Shown in pieces: positions 32,349 to 40,753 of a stretch of DNA of 64,000 nt. The DNA comes from Bacteroides xylanisolvens XB1A (GTDB lineage Bacteria > Bacteroidota > Bacteroidia > Bacteroidales > Bacteroidaceae): positions 5,127,383 to 5,191,382 of the forward strand of contig NC_021017.1 in NCBI RefSeq assembly GCF_000210075.1. The letters run 5' to 3'. Each line of letters starts with the position of its first letter. Position 1 is the first letter of the stretch. A program made the position numbers and the translations under genes. The notes beneath the pieces are model-generated. The model was not told where the DNA came from. It saw only the letters and a program-made list of their open reading frames with translations, and did no database searches.

Positions 32349-32840
32349 ATGAAGAAGATAATAAATCCCTGGAAGGGTTTGGAAGGGTACAATTGTTTCG
32401 GTTGTGCTCCTAATAATGAAGCTGGAGTAAAAATGGAATTTTATGAGGATGGTGACGAAGTAGTGAGCATTTGGAAGCCACGTCCCGAGTATCAAGGCTG
32501 GATTGACACTTTGCATGGCGGTATTCAAGCAGTTTTGATGGATGAAATCTGTGCGTGGGTGGTGCTTCGTAAACTACAAACGACTGGAGTGACTTCGAAG
32601 ATGGAAACCCGTTACCGAAAATCTGTTGATACCAAAGATTCTCATATAGTATTGCGCGCCTCTATTAAAGAAGTGAAGCGGAACATTGTCATTGTTGAAG
32701 CAAAATTATATAATGAGGATGGAGAAGTATGCACAGAATCGGTTTGTACCTACTTTACTTTCTCGAAAGAAAAGTCGAAAGACGAAATGCATTTTACGAA
32801 ATGTGATGTAGAGCCGGAAGAGATATTGCCTTTAATTTGA
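32349..32840 (+). CDS. PaaI-type hotdog-fold thioesterase
   Basis: A 163-residue hotdog-fold protein of the PaaI/acyl-CoA thioesterase group. DTLHGGIQAVLMDEICAW carries the HGG motif and the following Asp/Glu used in thioester hydrolysis. The N-terminal NCFGCAPNNEAGVKMEF, with a Cys-X2-Cys, is typical of a PaaI subgroup. The acyl substrate is unknown. Single gene between the pseudogene and the his promoter. Confidence 0.85.
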   Translation: MKKIINPWKGLEGYNCFGCAPNNEAGVKMEFYEDGDEVVSIWKPRPEYQGWIDTLHGGIQAVLMDEICAWVVLRKLQTTGVTSKMETRYRKSVDTKDSHIVLRASIKEVKRNIVIVEAKLYNEDGEVCTESVCTYFTFSKEKSKDEMHFTKCDVEPEEILPLI

Positions 32841-32869
32841 AATAAAAACTCAAGTTTTTGTGATAAATG

Positions 32870-32901
32870 TTTGGTGGTTTCAAACAAATGCTTTACTTTT
32901 G
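32870..32901 (+). promoter_or_regulatory. Promoter of the his operon
   Basis: TTTG (32870-32873), exactly 20 bases, then TActTTTG (32894-32901). This is a full match to the Bacteroides promoter form; transcription would start near 32908, 14 bases before the leader peptide. Confidence 0.85.
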
Positions 32902-32921
32902 TCGCAGTTAATAAAAGAAAT

Positions 32922-32969
32922 ATGAAATATACAACTACACATCATCATCATCATTTTCCTAACGAATAA
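32922..32969 (+). CDS. hisL: his operon leader peptide
   Basis: A 15-residue ORF, MKYTTTHHHHHFPNE, with five consecutive His codons (32940-32954). This is the hallmark of a ribosome-mediated attenuator: lack of charged His-tRNA stalls the ribosome on these codons. It lies between the promoter and the terminator at 33016 and is followed by hisG. Confidence 0.93.
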   Translation: MKYTTTHHHHHFPNE

Positions 32970-32970
32970 T

Positions 32971-33045
32971 CGGTGGGCGTGGATGATATTGTGTATAACT
33001 ATATAAACGATAACTAAGGCTTGCCGAATACGGTAAGCCTTTTTT
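32971..33045 (+). promoter_or_regulatory. his attenuator: antiterminator segment and terminator
   Basis: The terminator is AAGGCTTGCCG (33016-33026) paired with CGGTAAGCCTT (33031-33041) plus a run of Ts. Directly after the leader stop, CGGTGGGC (32971-32978) can pair with GCTTGCCG (33019-33026) over all eight bases, three of them G-U, which would break the terminator. A ribosome that reaches the leader stop covers 32971-32978 and lets the terminator form; one stalled on the His codons leaves it free. Confidence 0.85.
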
Positions 33046-33085
33046 ATTTCTCAACGCATATTATAATTAAAAATTAAATAAAGTC

Positions 33086-33937
33086 ATGTTAAGAATCGCA
33101 GTACAAGCCAAAGGACGTCTCTTCGAAGAGACAATGGCACTTTTAGGAGAGTCGGATATTAAGTTGAGCACTACAAAACGTACCTTATTGGTGCAGTCTT
33201 CCAATTTCCCTATTGAAGTTCTATTCCTTCGTGATGATGATATCCCGCAGACAGTGGCTACCGGTGTGGCAGACTTGGGAATTGTTGGCGAAAATGAATT
33301 TATGGAAAAGGAAGAAGATGCGGAAATCATCAAACGTTTGGGATTCAGTAAGTGTCGCCTTTCATTGGCTATGCCGAAAGATATTGAATATCCCGGTTTG
33401 TCATGGTTTGACGGTAAGAAGATCGCTACTTCCTATCCGGTTATTCTTCGTAACTTCCTGAAGAAAAATGGTGTAAATGCTGAAATTCACGTGATTACCG
33501 GTTCTGTAGAAGTGTCTCCGGGAATTGGATTGGCTGATGCTATTTTCGATATTGTAAGCTCCGGTTCTACGTTGGTAAGTAACCGTTTGAAAGAAGTGGA
33601 AGTCGTAATGAAGTCGGAAGCATTGCTGATTGGCAACAAGAATATGAGCGACGAGAAAAAAGAAGTGCTCGAAGAACTGCTGTTCCGCATGAATGCGGTA
33701 AAAACAGCCGAAGATAAAAAATATGTATTGATGAATGCTCCGAAAGATAAACTGGAAGAAATCATTGCTGTATTGCCGGGTATGAAGAGTCCTACGGTGA
33801 TGCCGTTAGCACAGGAAGGCTGGTGCTCTGTTCATACAGTACTTGATGAAAAACGTTTTTGGGAAATCATTGGAAAACTGAAAGGACTGGGAGCGGAAGG
33901 TATTTTAGTACTGCCGATTGAAAAGATGATTGTATAA
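33086..33937 (+). CDS. hisG: ATP phosphoribosyltransferase (long form)
   Basis: A 283-residue enzyme for the first step of histidine synthesis, joining ATP and PRPP. Typical segments are GRLFEETMALL, TGVADLGIVGENE and the PRPP-binding DIVSSGSTLVSN (about 150-161). A C-terminal ACT-like domain (about 210-283) is present, so this is the long, hexameric, histidine-inhibited form that does not need HisZ. First structural gene after the attenuator. Confidence 0.97.
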   Translation: MLRIAVQAKGRLFEETMALLGESDIKLSTTKRTLLVQSSNFPIEVLFLRDDDIPQTVATGVADLGIVGENEFMEKEEDAEIIKRLGFSKCRLSLAMPKDIEYPGLSWFDGKKIATSYPVILRNFLKKNGVNAEIHVITGSVEVSPGIGLADAIFDIVSSGSTLVSNRLKEVEVVMKSEALLIGNKNMSDEKKEVLEELLFRMNAVKTAEDKKYVLMNAPKDKLEEIIAVLPGMKSPTVMPLAQEGWCSVHTVLDEKRFWEIIGKLKGLGAEGILVLPIEKMIV

Positions 33938-33966
33938 ATATATAGGTATCTAATAAAGTAGGAACC

Positions 33967-35256
33967 ATGAGATTGATTAAATATCCCTCAAAAGAACAGT
34001 GGACGGAACTTTTGAAACGTCCGGCACTGAATACGGAAAATTTGTTCGACACTGTTCGCTCTATTATAAATAAGGTAAGGGCAGAAGGTGACAAAGCCGT
34101 CTTGGAATATGAAGCTACTTTTGATAAAGTCGCCTTGTCTGCGCTTGCTGTGACTCCTGAAGAGATACAGGTTGCCGGAACATTGGTAAGCGATGAACTG
34201 AAAGCAGCCATCTCCCTGGCAAAACAAAATATTGAAACCTTTCATGCTTCCCAACGTTTTATCGGAAAGAAGGTAGAAACAATGAACGGTGTGACTTGCT
34301 GGCAAAAATCGGTAGGAATCGAAAAAGTGGGATTGTATATTCCGGGTGGAACAGCACCACTTTTCTCAACTGTATTGATGTTGGCTGTTCCGGCTAAAAT
34401 TGCAGGATGCAAGGAAATCGTACTTTGCACGCCTCCCGATAAGAATGGAAATATTCATCCGGCTATTCTTTTTGCTGCGCAACTGGCAGGTGTCAGTAAA
34501 ATATTCAAGGCTGGTGGTGTGCAGGCTATTGCCGCTATGGCCTATGGAACGGAGAGTGTCCCCAAAGTATATAAGATATTTGGTCCAGGCAATCAATATG
34601 TGACAGCTGCCAAACAGTTGGTAAGCCTGCGTGATGTAGCTATTGATATGCCTGCCGGCCCTTCTGAAGTCGAAGTTCTGGCTGATGCATCTGCCAACCC
34701 GGTTTTTGTAGCAGCAGATCTTTTGTCACAGGCAGAACACGGAATAGATAGCCAGGCTATATTGATTACCACTTCCGAGAAGCTTCAAACAGAAGTAATG
34801 GCGGAAGTAGAACGTCAATTAGCCGAATTATCCCGTCGTGAAATTGCTGCAAAGTCATTAGAGAATAGTAAACTGATTTTAGTAAAGGATTTGGATGAAG
34901 CATTGGAACTGACTAACGCATACGCGCCGGAACACTTAATCATAGAAACGGAAAACTACATGGAAGTAGCAGAGCGTGTAACAAATGCCGGTTCTGTTTT
35001 TCTTGGATCGTTAACTCCCGAAAGTGCCGGTGACTATGCTTCCGGAACAAATCATACCTTGCCTACCAACGGTTATGCCAAAGCATATAGCGGCGTCAGT
35101 CTGGATAGTTTTATCCGCAAGATTACGTTCCAGGAAATTCTCCCGGAAGGAATAAAGGCTATTGGTCCTGCTATTGAAGAGATGGCGGCTAACGAACATT
35201 TGGACGCGCATAAGAATGCGGTCACAGTTCGTCTCAAAGCAATTCAAAATTCATAA
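33967..35256 (+). CDS. hisD: Histidinol dehydrogenase
   Basis: A 429-residue zinc- and NAD-dependent enzyme for the last two steps of histidine synthesis (histidinol to histidine). Diagnostic segments are GLYIPGGTAPLFSTVLM, FGPGNQYVTAAKQ, DMPAGPSEVEVLAD, the catalytic YAPEHLIIET and GDYASGTNHTLPTNGYAK. Length is standard. It lies 29 bp after hisG. Confidence 0.97.
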   Translation: MRLIKYPSKEQWTELLKRPALNTENLFDTVRSIINKVRAEGDKAVLEYEATFDKVALSALAVTPEEIQVAGTLVSDELKAAISLAKQNIETFHASQRFIGKKVETMNGVTCWQKSVGIEKVGLYIPGGTAPLFSTVLMLAVPAKIAGCKEIVLCTPPDKNGNIHPAILFAAQLAGVSKIFKAGGVQAIAAMAYGTESVPKVYKIFGPGNQYVTAAKQLVSLRDVAIDMPAGPSEVEVLADASANPVFVAADLLSQAEHGIDSQAILITTSEKLQTEVMAEVERQLAELSRREIAAKSLENSKLILVKDLDEALELTNAYAPEHLIIETENYMEVAERVTNAGSVFLGSLTPESAGDYASGTNHTLPTNGYAKAYSGVSLDSFIRKITFQEILPEGIKAIGPAIEEMAANEHLDAHKNAVTVRLKAIQNS

Positions 35257-35272
35257 CTTAAAATTTAAAGAA

Positions 35273-36313
35273 GTGAAAACATTACAAGAATTAACCCGGC
35301 CGAATATCTGGAAATTAAAGCCTTACTCTTCGGCACGTGATGAATATAAAGGAGTCACCGCTTCTGTTTTCCTGGATGCAAACGAAAATCCGTACAATAC
35401 GCCTCACAACCGTTATCCGGACCCTATGCAGTGTGAACTGAAAACATTGTTGTCGAAAATTAAGAAAGTATCTCCCGAACATATTTTTCTCGGAAACGGC
35501 AGTGATGAAGCCATCGACTTGGTCTTTCGTGCTTTCTGCGAACCGGGTAAAGATAATGTAGTAGCTATCGATCCTACCTATGGAATGTATCAGGTCTGTG
35601 CCGATGTAAACGATGTGGAATATCGGAAAGTATTGTTGGATGATGACTTCCAGTTCTCTGCTGACAAATTGCTGGCAGCTACCGACGAGCATACCAAACT
35701 GATTTTCCTTTGTTCGCCTAACAATCCGACGGGAAATGATCTGCTTCGTTCCGAAATAGAAAAGATTCTTTGCCAGTTTGAAGGATTGGTAATGTTGGAT
35801 GAGGCTTACAATGATTTTTCTAAAGCTCCGTCTTTCCTCGAAGAGTTGGATCAATATCCTAATCTCGTCGTATTTCAGACATTCTCCAAAGCTTGGGGAT
35901 GTGCTGCTATCCGTTTAGGAATGGCTTTTGCTTCCAAAGAGATTATTGATATTCTTAGTAAAATCAAATATCCCTATAATGTCAACCAGTTGACTCAACA
36001 GCAAGCCATCGCCATGTTGCATAAACATTATGAGATAGAACGTTGGGTGAAAACTCTGAAGGAAGAACGTGACTATTTGGAAGCGGAATTTGAAAAGCTT
36101 CCATGTACCATTAAACTGTTCCCGTCTGATGCGAATTTTTTTTTGGCAAAAGTGACGGATGCCGTGAAAATCTACAATTATTTGGTAGGTGAAGGAATTA
36201 TTGTGCGTAATCGCCATAACATTTCGCTTTGCTGCAACTGTTTGCGTGTGACTGTCGGTACCCGTGTAGAGAATAATACCCTATTGGCTATCCTTAAAAA
36301 ATACCCGGGATAA
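35273..36313 (+). CDS. hisC: Histidinol-phosphate aminotransferase
   Basis: A 346-residue PLP enzyme that transaminates imidazole acetol phosphate. The PLP Lys is in FQTFSKAWGCAAIRLG (about residue 208), with LCSPNNPTGN and MLDEAYNDF contributing the PLP-binding Asn, Asp and Tyr. The start is a GTG at 35273, giving VKTLQELTRPNIW (read as Met first); an upstream frame to 35162 lies within hisD. It is 16 bp after hisD. Confidence 0.96.
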   Translation: MKTLQELTRPNIWKLKPYSSARDEYKGVTASVFLDANENPYNTPHNRYPDPMQCELKTLLSKIKKVSPEHIFLGNGSDEAIDLVFRAFCEPGKDNVVAIDPTYGMYQVCADVNDVEYRKVLLDDDFQFSADKLLAATDEHTKLIFLCSPNNPTGNDLLRSEIEKILCQFEGLVMLDEAYNDFSKAPSFLEELDQYPNLVVFQTFSKAWGCAAIRLGMAFASKEIIDILSKIKYPYNVNQLTQQQAIAMLHKHYEIERWVKTLKEERDYLEAEFEKLPCTIKLFPSDANFFLAKVTDAVKIYNYLVGEGIIVRNRHNISLCCNCLRVTVGTRVENNTLLAILKKYPG

Positions 36314-36316
36314 TTT

Positions 36317-37441
36317 ATGAAGAAGAAAGTATTATTTATAGATAGAGATGGTACGTTGGTGATCGAACCTCCCGTGGATTACCAACTCGACTCATTGGAG
36401 AAGCTGGAATTCTATCCGAAAGTATTCCGTAATTTAGGTTTTATCCGCAGTAAACTCGATTTTGAATTTGTGATGGTCACCAATCAGGATGGATTGGGTA
36501 CATCTTCTTTCCCGGAAGAAACGTTTTGGCCTGCCCATAATCTGATGCTTAAAACATTGGAAGGAGAGGGGATTACTTTTGATGAGATTCTGATAGACCG
36601 TAGTTTCCCGGAAGATAATGCGCCCACCCGTAAACCACGTACCGGAATGTTGACGAAGTACCTAAATAATCCGGAATACGATCTTGCCGGAAGTTTTGTG
36701 ATAGGCGACCGTCCTACGGATGTGGAACTTGCCAAGAATTTGGGTTGTCGGGCAATCTATCTGCAAAATTCACCTGAAACCCTGAAAGAAAAAGGATTGG
36801 AAGAAGTCTGCGCCCTTGCAACGACCGACTGGGATCAGATAGCCGAATTCCTTTTTGCCGGAGAACGGAAAGCGGAAGTACGTCGTACAACAAAAGAAAC
36901 AGATATTGATGTGACTTTGAACTTGGATGGAAACGGCGCTTGTGACATCTCTACCGGTCTTGGCTTTTTCGACCACATGCTCGAGCAGATTGGAAAACAC
37001 TCCGGTATGGACTTGACAATCCGTGTGAAAGGAGATCTGGAGGTAGATGAACATCATACGATCGAAGATACTGCTATTGCATTAGGAGAATGTATTTACC
37101 AGGCTTTAGGTAGTAAACGTGGAATTGAGCGTTACGGCTATGCTTTACCAATGGATGATTGTCTTTGTCAGGTTTGTCTGGACTTTGGTGGTCGTCCCTG
37201 GCTGGTTTGGGATGCCGAATTCAAGCGTGAGAAGATAGGGGAGATGCCAACGGAAATGTTCCTTCATTTCTTTAAGTCACTAAGTGATGCGGCAAAAATG
37301 AATCTGAACATCAAGGCGGAAGGACAAAATGAACATCATAAGATAGAAGGTATTTTTAAAGCCCTTGCCCGTGCCTTGAAAATGGCAATCAAAAGAGATA
37401 TCTATCATTTTGAACTTCCATCCAGCAAGGGAGTACTTTGA
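36317..37441 (+). CDS. hisB: Bifunctional HisB: histidinol-phosphatase / imidazoleglycerol-phosphate dehydratase
   Basis: A 374-residue fusion of two steps of histidine synthesis. The N-terminal HAD phosphatase (about 1-165) has DRDGTLV with both catalytic Asp and VIGDRPTDVELA. The C-terminal dehydratase (about 180-374) has the two His-rich metal motifs VDEHHTIEDTA and NEHHKIEG. This fused form is known from enterobacteria and Bacteroidetes. Last gene of hisGDCB; hisH, hisA, hisF and hisI are not here, so the pathway is split. Confidence 0.97.
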   Translation: MKKKVLFIDRDGTLVIEPPVDYQLDSLEKLEFYPKVFRNLGFIRSKLDFEFVMVTNQDGLGTSSFPEETFWPAHNLMLKTLEGEGITFDEILIDRSFPEDNAPTRKPRTGMLTKYLNNPEYDLAGSFVIGDRPTDVELAKNLGCRAIYLQNSPETLKEKGLEEVCALATTDWDQIAEFLFAGERKAEVRRTTKETDIDVTLNLDGNGACDISTGLGFFDHMLEQIGKHSGMDLTIRVKGDLEVDEHHTIEDTAIALGECIYQALGSKRGIERYGYALPMDDCLCQVCLDFGGRPWLVWDAEFKREKIGEMPTEMFLHFFKSLSDAAKMNLNIKAEGQNEHHKIEGIFKALARALKMAIKRDIYHFELPSSKGVL

Positions 37442-37467
37442 TCTTTTTATAATAACAATATAGACTT

Positions 37468-38031
37468 ATGCAGAAACGAATCCTGTTGAGCCTACTTTTG
37501 GGAGTAATCTTCTCTATATCTATTTTTAGTCAGAATCTAAAAGTAGAGAAGATTACTCTTCCTGATAGTGAATTAACCAATCTGTACAAGATCGATTCGG
37601 GTGTATATCGTTCAGAGCAACCTTCGCATGAAGACTTTAAAGCTTTAGAAAAGTATGGTATTGGCGAAGCTCTCAATCTCCGTAATAGACATAGTGATGA
37701 TGATGAAGCCGCAGGAACAAACGTAAAGCTTCATCGGGTAAAGACCAAAGCTCATTCCATCAATGAAGAACAGTTGATTGAAGCATTGCGTATTATAAAG
37801 AATCGTAAAGCGCCGATTGTTATCCATTGCCATCACGGATCAGATCGCACAGGAGCTGTTTGCGCACTTTATCGAGTGGTATTTCAGAATGTTTCAAAAG
37901 AAGACGCGATTCATGAAATGACTGAAGGCGGTTTTGGCTTTCATCGTATTTATAAAAATATCATTCGGAGGATTAAAGAAGCGGATATAGAGCAAATAAG
38001 AAGAAAAGTTATGTGTACAGAGGGATTTTAG
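37468..38031 (+). CDS. Exported dual-specificity/tyrosine phosphatase
   Basis: A 187-residue protein with an N-terminal signal peptide (about 1-21) and a cysteine-based phosphatase domain. HCHHGSDRTG near residue 119 is an exact HCX5R active-site loop, and YRSEQPSHEDFKALEKYG is the usual N-terminal segment of this family. It would act in the periplasm or outside, perhaps on phosphorylated proteins, lipids or inositol phosphates. It starts 26 bp after hisB and may be read through from the his operon. Confidence 0.85.
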   Translation: MQKRILLSLLLGVIFSISIFSQNLKVEKITLPDSELTNLYKIDSGVYRSEQPSHEDFKALEKYGIGEALNLRNRHSDDDEAAGTNVKLHRVKTKAHSINEEQLIEALRIIKNRKAPIVIHCHHGSDRTGAVCALYRVVFQNVSKEDAIHEMTEGGFGFHRIYKNIIRRIKEADIEQIRRKVMCTEGF

Positions 38032-38096
38032 TATGTAATTTTGTGCAGATACATGTCTTGCTAAAATGTTGTATCGAAGCTATGATGAGGCGTTAT

Positions 38097-38199
38097 ATTT
38101 TCTCAACTATTCTCACTGCTATGAGAAAAAAAATCTCACTATAATGAGAAAATCTTCTCATAGTAATGAGTATTTTTTCTCATAGCAGTGAGAATAGTT
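38097..38199. repeat. Cluster of TCTCA-TGAGA palindromes with a 27-bp perfect inverted repeat
   Basis: Bases 38105-38131 and 38173-38199 are perfect reverse complements over 27 bp. Between them is a second, imperfect pair (about 38134-38149 and 38155-38170), so four related units of the form TCTCA-N6-TGAGA lie in a row. A and T runs flank the arms, so either strand would read a hairpin plus T-run. It lies between convergent genes and most likely terminates both. Confidence 0.8.
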
Positions 38200-38215
38200 T
38201 GATGTTTGTACTTCC

Positions 38216-40141
38216 CTATAAATTCTCTATTTCTTTAAGCCACATAGTTGAATTGGCATCACTAGGCATCCTCCAATCCCCCCGTGGACTAATAGAAATA
38301 CTTCCAACTTTAGGGCCGTCCGGTAAGCAAGAACGTTTGAACTGCTGATTGAAGAAACGACGGAAGAAAGTGGAAAGCCATTTCTTGATGGTTTCTTCAT
38401 CATACGTATCTTTGAATGTCGTTCTTGCCAAATAGAATATCTTGGAAGGCCGGAAGCCGAAACGTAAGAAATAATATAGGAAGAAGTCGTGCAGTTCATA
38501 AGGACCTACCAAATCTTCTGTTTTCTGTTTAATTTCTCCGTTCTCATCCGCCGGAATCAATTCCGGGCTAATAGGAGTGTCTACAATATCAAGCAAAGTA
38601 GCTTTCGAGTTTTCGTCCATACCGTTTTCTGCCACCCATTGTACTAAATATTTCACAAGTGTTTTGGGAACACTCGCATTTACCCCGTACATGGACATGT
38701 GATCGCCGTTGTAAGTAGCCCATCCCAATGCAAGTTCGGATAAATCCCCTGTGCCGATAACCATTCCCCAAGTCTGATTGGCCACATCCATTAGTATTTG
38801 TGTACGTTCGCGCGCTTGCGAATTCTCGTATGTAACGTCATGTACATTCATGTCATGTTCGATGTCCTTAAAATGTTGGATGCAGGCATCTTTAATACTA
38901 ATTTCACGGATGGATATACCTAATGATTTCATTAGATCGATCGCATTATGGTAGGTGCGGTCAGTCGTTCCGAAACCCGGCATCGTGATTCCGAGAATAC
39001 CATTTCGGGATAATCCCAGTTTATCGAAAGTCTTCACGCAGACGAGCAGTGCCAGTGTTGAGTCTAATCCACCTGAAATACCGACTACGGCTGTTTTGGC
39101 TCCGGTGTGAACTAATCTTTGTGCTAGTCCGGCCACTTGGATAGAGAATACTTCTTCGCAATGTTCATTTAGCTCAATTCCTTGTGGTACGAAAGGATGG
39201 GCGTTGAACTTCCGGGTTAAGGTCAGTTCTTTGCTGTTGACAAATTCTGTCGCGATAGAAACTGCTTTCTTGTCTCCTAAATTTGCCTGATTAGCGGCGA
39301 AAGTAGTATTTATCCTGCGTTCTGCCCGGATGCGTTCCACATCAATTTCGCTGATAATCAGTTGCTCTTTCATACTGAAACGTTCGCTGCGTGCAAGCAG
39401 TGAACCGTTTTCATAAATCAGCCCATTACCGGCAAAAACCACATCGGTAGTAGATTCTCCAAAGCCACAAGACGAGAATACATATCCGGCAATACAACGT
39501 GCAGATTGTTGGCTGATGAGAGAACAAAGATAATTGTTCTTTCCAATGCCTTCATTATCAGCAGACATATTGAACAGAATCTCTGCCCCTTGCAGTGCCA
39601 GTGAGGAACTTGGAGGTATAGTAGACCAAAGGTCCTCGCATATCTCAATGCCAAAAGTCGTATCTGAAGTCTCAAAAAGCAGATTTGCACCTATGGGAAC
39701 GATTTGTCCACACAGGCGTACGTTGTTTGTAGTCAACTGAAGCGCTGATGTGAACCAACGTTGTTCGTAGAATTCTTTATAATTCGGCAGATAGGTCTTG
39801 GCTGCAACTCCCAACACTTTCCCTTTCTGAATCACTACGGCTGCATTGATTACTGTCGAATTGACAACGACAGGCATGCCAACAATAGAAATGATATCTA
39901 ATTGACGGGTGTTATTCAGAATTTGCATCAGCCCCATTTCTGCTTCTTCCAGCAAAAGTTGTTGTCCGAATAGGTCACCACAAGTATATCCGGTGATACT
40001 CATTTCCGGGAAAATAATGATCTGCACTCCTTTTCCTTCAGCCACTGTAATCAGACTTTCTATCTTCTCTACATTGAATTTACAGTCAGCCACTTTTACG
40101 TGTGGCACGGCTGCAGCTACTTTTACAAATCCGTAGTTCAT
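38216..40141 (-). CDS. nadE: Glutamine-dependent NAD+ synthase
   Basis: A 641-residue cytosolic enzyme that converts deamido-NAD to NAD with ammonia from glutamine. The N-terminal nitrilase-type glutaminase domain (about 1-275) has the catalytic Glu in IFPEMSITGY, Lys in AKTYLPNYKEFYE and Cys in GIEICEDLW. The C-terminal synthetase domain (about 310-600) has the P-loop GISGGLDSTLAL and GTGDLSELALGW. Length and order are standard. Confidence 0.97.
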   Translation of the reverse strand: MNYGFVKVAAAVPHVKVADCKFNVEKIESLITVAEGKGVQIIIFPEMSITGYTCGDLFGQQLLLEEAEMGLMQILNNTRQLDIISIVGMPVVVNSTVINAAVVIQKGKVLGVAAKTYLPNYKEFYEQRWFTSALQLTTNNVRLCGQIVPIGANLLFETSDTTFGIEICEDLWSTIPPSSSLALQGAEILFNMSADNEGIGKNNYLCSLISQQSARCIAGYVFSSCGFGESTTDVVFAGNGLIYENGSLLARSERFSMKEQLIISEIDVERIRAERRINTTFAANQANLGDKKAVSIATEFVNSKELTLTRKFNAHPFVPQGIELNEHCEEVFSIQVAGLAQRLVHTGAKTAVVGISGGLDSTLALLVCVKTFDKLGLSRNGILGITMPGFGTTDRTYHNAIDLMKSLGISIREISIKDACIQHFKDIEHDMNVHDVTYENSQARERTQILMDVANQTWGMVIGTGDLSELALGWATYNGDHMSMYGVNASVPKTLVKYLVQWVAENGMDENSKATLLDIVDTPISPELIPADENGEIKQKTEDLVGPYELHDFFLYYFLRFGFRPSKIFYLARTTFKDTYDEETIKKWLSTFFRRFFNQQFKRSCLPDGPKVGSISISPRGDWRMPSDANSTMWLKEIENL

Positions 40142-40431
40142 CTTATACCTTATTTATATATAATGAGTGCAAAAATAGGAAATAGTTTTGAATAATTATC
40201 TTTTCTATATTGAATCCTCTTAATAAGCTATTTTGTATGAGTTGTGATGTTGTTATTTGAGCAATTAAAGTAACTATCAAAATGAACGTTTATATTCAAT
40301 TATCATTGAAATATGTTGTGGATTTATTTTCATTTATGGGTTTGTGTACTTAAATATGTATCAAAAAGATATAAGTGGAAATTTGGTATAAAATATGCGA
40401 CATATTGTTTCTTTTATTTAAATATAATATA

Positions 40432-40439
40432 TATATTTG
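40432..40439 (+). promoter_or_regulatory. -7 box for the second Sus-like operon
   Basis: TAtaTTTG matches TAnnTTTG in an AT-rich stretch about 310 bases before the SusC start; the -33 is unclear. Confidence 0.5.
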
Positions 40440-40492
40440 TAGCCAAAATAGAACAATATTAGAAGTGTTTAATTTATAACTTAAGAGAGCAG

Positions 40493-40576
40493 ATGGTCAT
40501 ACATTTAATTCACACAGCAGTAACACGAAAAATCTATTTGGATATTTGGCGCAATATTAAGAATTTGCCAAGTTAG
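40493..40576 (+). CDS. Candidate 27-residue leader ORF
   Basis: ATG at 40493, preceded by AAGAGAG, opens a 27-residue frame that begins MVIHLIHTAVTRKIYLDIW and stops at 40574. It lies in the leader of the SusC operon and is followed 38 bases later by a stable hairpin. The peptide is basic with no run of a single amino acid, so classical attenuation is not evident. It could be a chance ORF in AT-rich DNA, a leader peptide or part of an RNA element. Confidence 0.35.
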   Translation: MVIHLIHTAVTRKIYLDIWRNIKNLPS

Positions 40577-40614
40577 TCTATTCCTATTCTATATTTATAG
40601 ATAATAATAGCCTG

Positions 40615-40654
40615 TCCCAAGTCGGTGCAGAAAATGCATAAACCGATTTTGGGA
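40615..40654 (+). promoter_or_regulatory. Hairpin in the SusC leader
   Basis: TCCCAA...TTGGGA with an inner CGGT/ACCG and a TGCA/TGCA stem-top gives a two-part stem. It is followed by GGAAAGGAG, not a T-run, so it is not an ordinary terminator; it may be a regulatory structure or a small RNA target. Confidence 0.5.
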
Positions 40655-40753
40655 AAGGAGTGTATTATTCTACGCGAAGACTGCGTATTCCTTATTGTAG
40701 ATAAATCTATAAAAATAAATCAATTTCATTAATTTAAAATCAAAGTATCAAAG

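Larger units (their letters stand above)
40142..40753. other. Long intergenic region upstream of the second SusC gene
   Basis: 612 bp. On the minus side, TAttTTTG (40177-40170) is a -7 box for nadE. On the plus side, TAtaTTTG (40432-40439) is a likely -7 box for the SusC operon, giving a leader of about 310 bases. That leader holds a 27-codon ORF (40493), a hairpin (40615-40654) and a smaller TACGC/GCGTA hairpin near 40672-40688. The region 40200-40400 is AT-rich with nothing else recognisable. Confidence 0.6.

Noticed and set aside
32938..32954. CAT repeat that looks like a microsatellite
   Set aside because: It encodes the five His of the his leader peptide, with promoter and terminator at the expected positions.
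38105..38199. Possible invertible promoter (inverted repeats flanking DNA)
   Set aside because: The sequence between the arms is only about 40 bases and has no TAnnTTTG promoter, and the genes on either side converge, so inversion would switch nothing.
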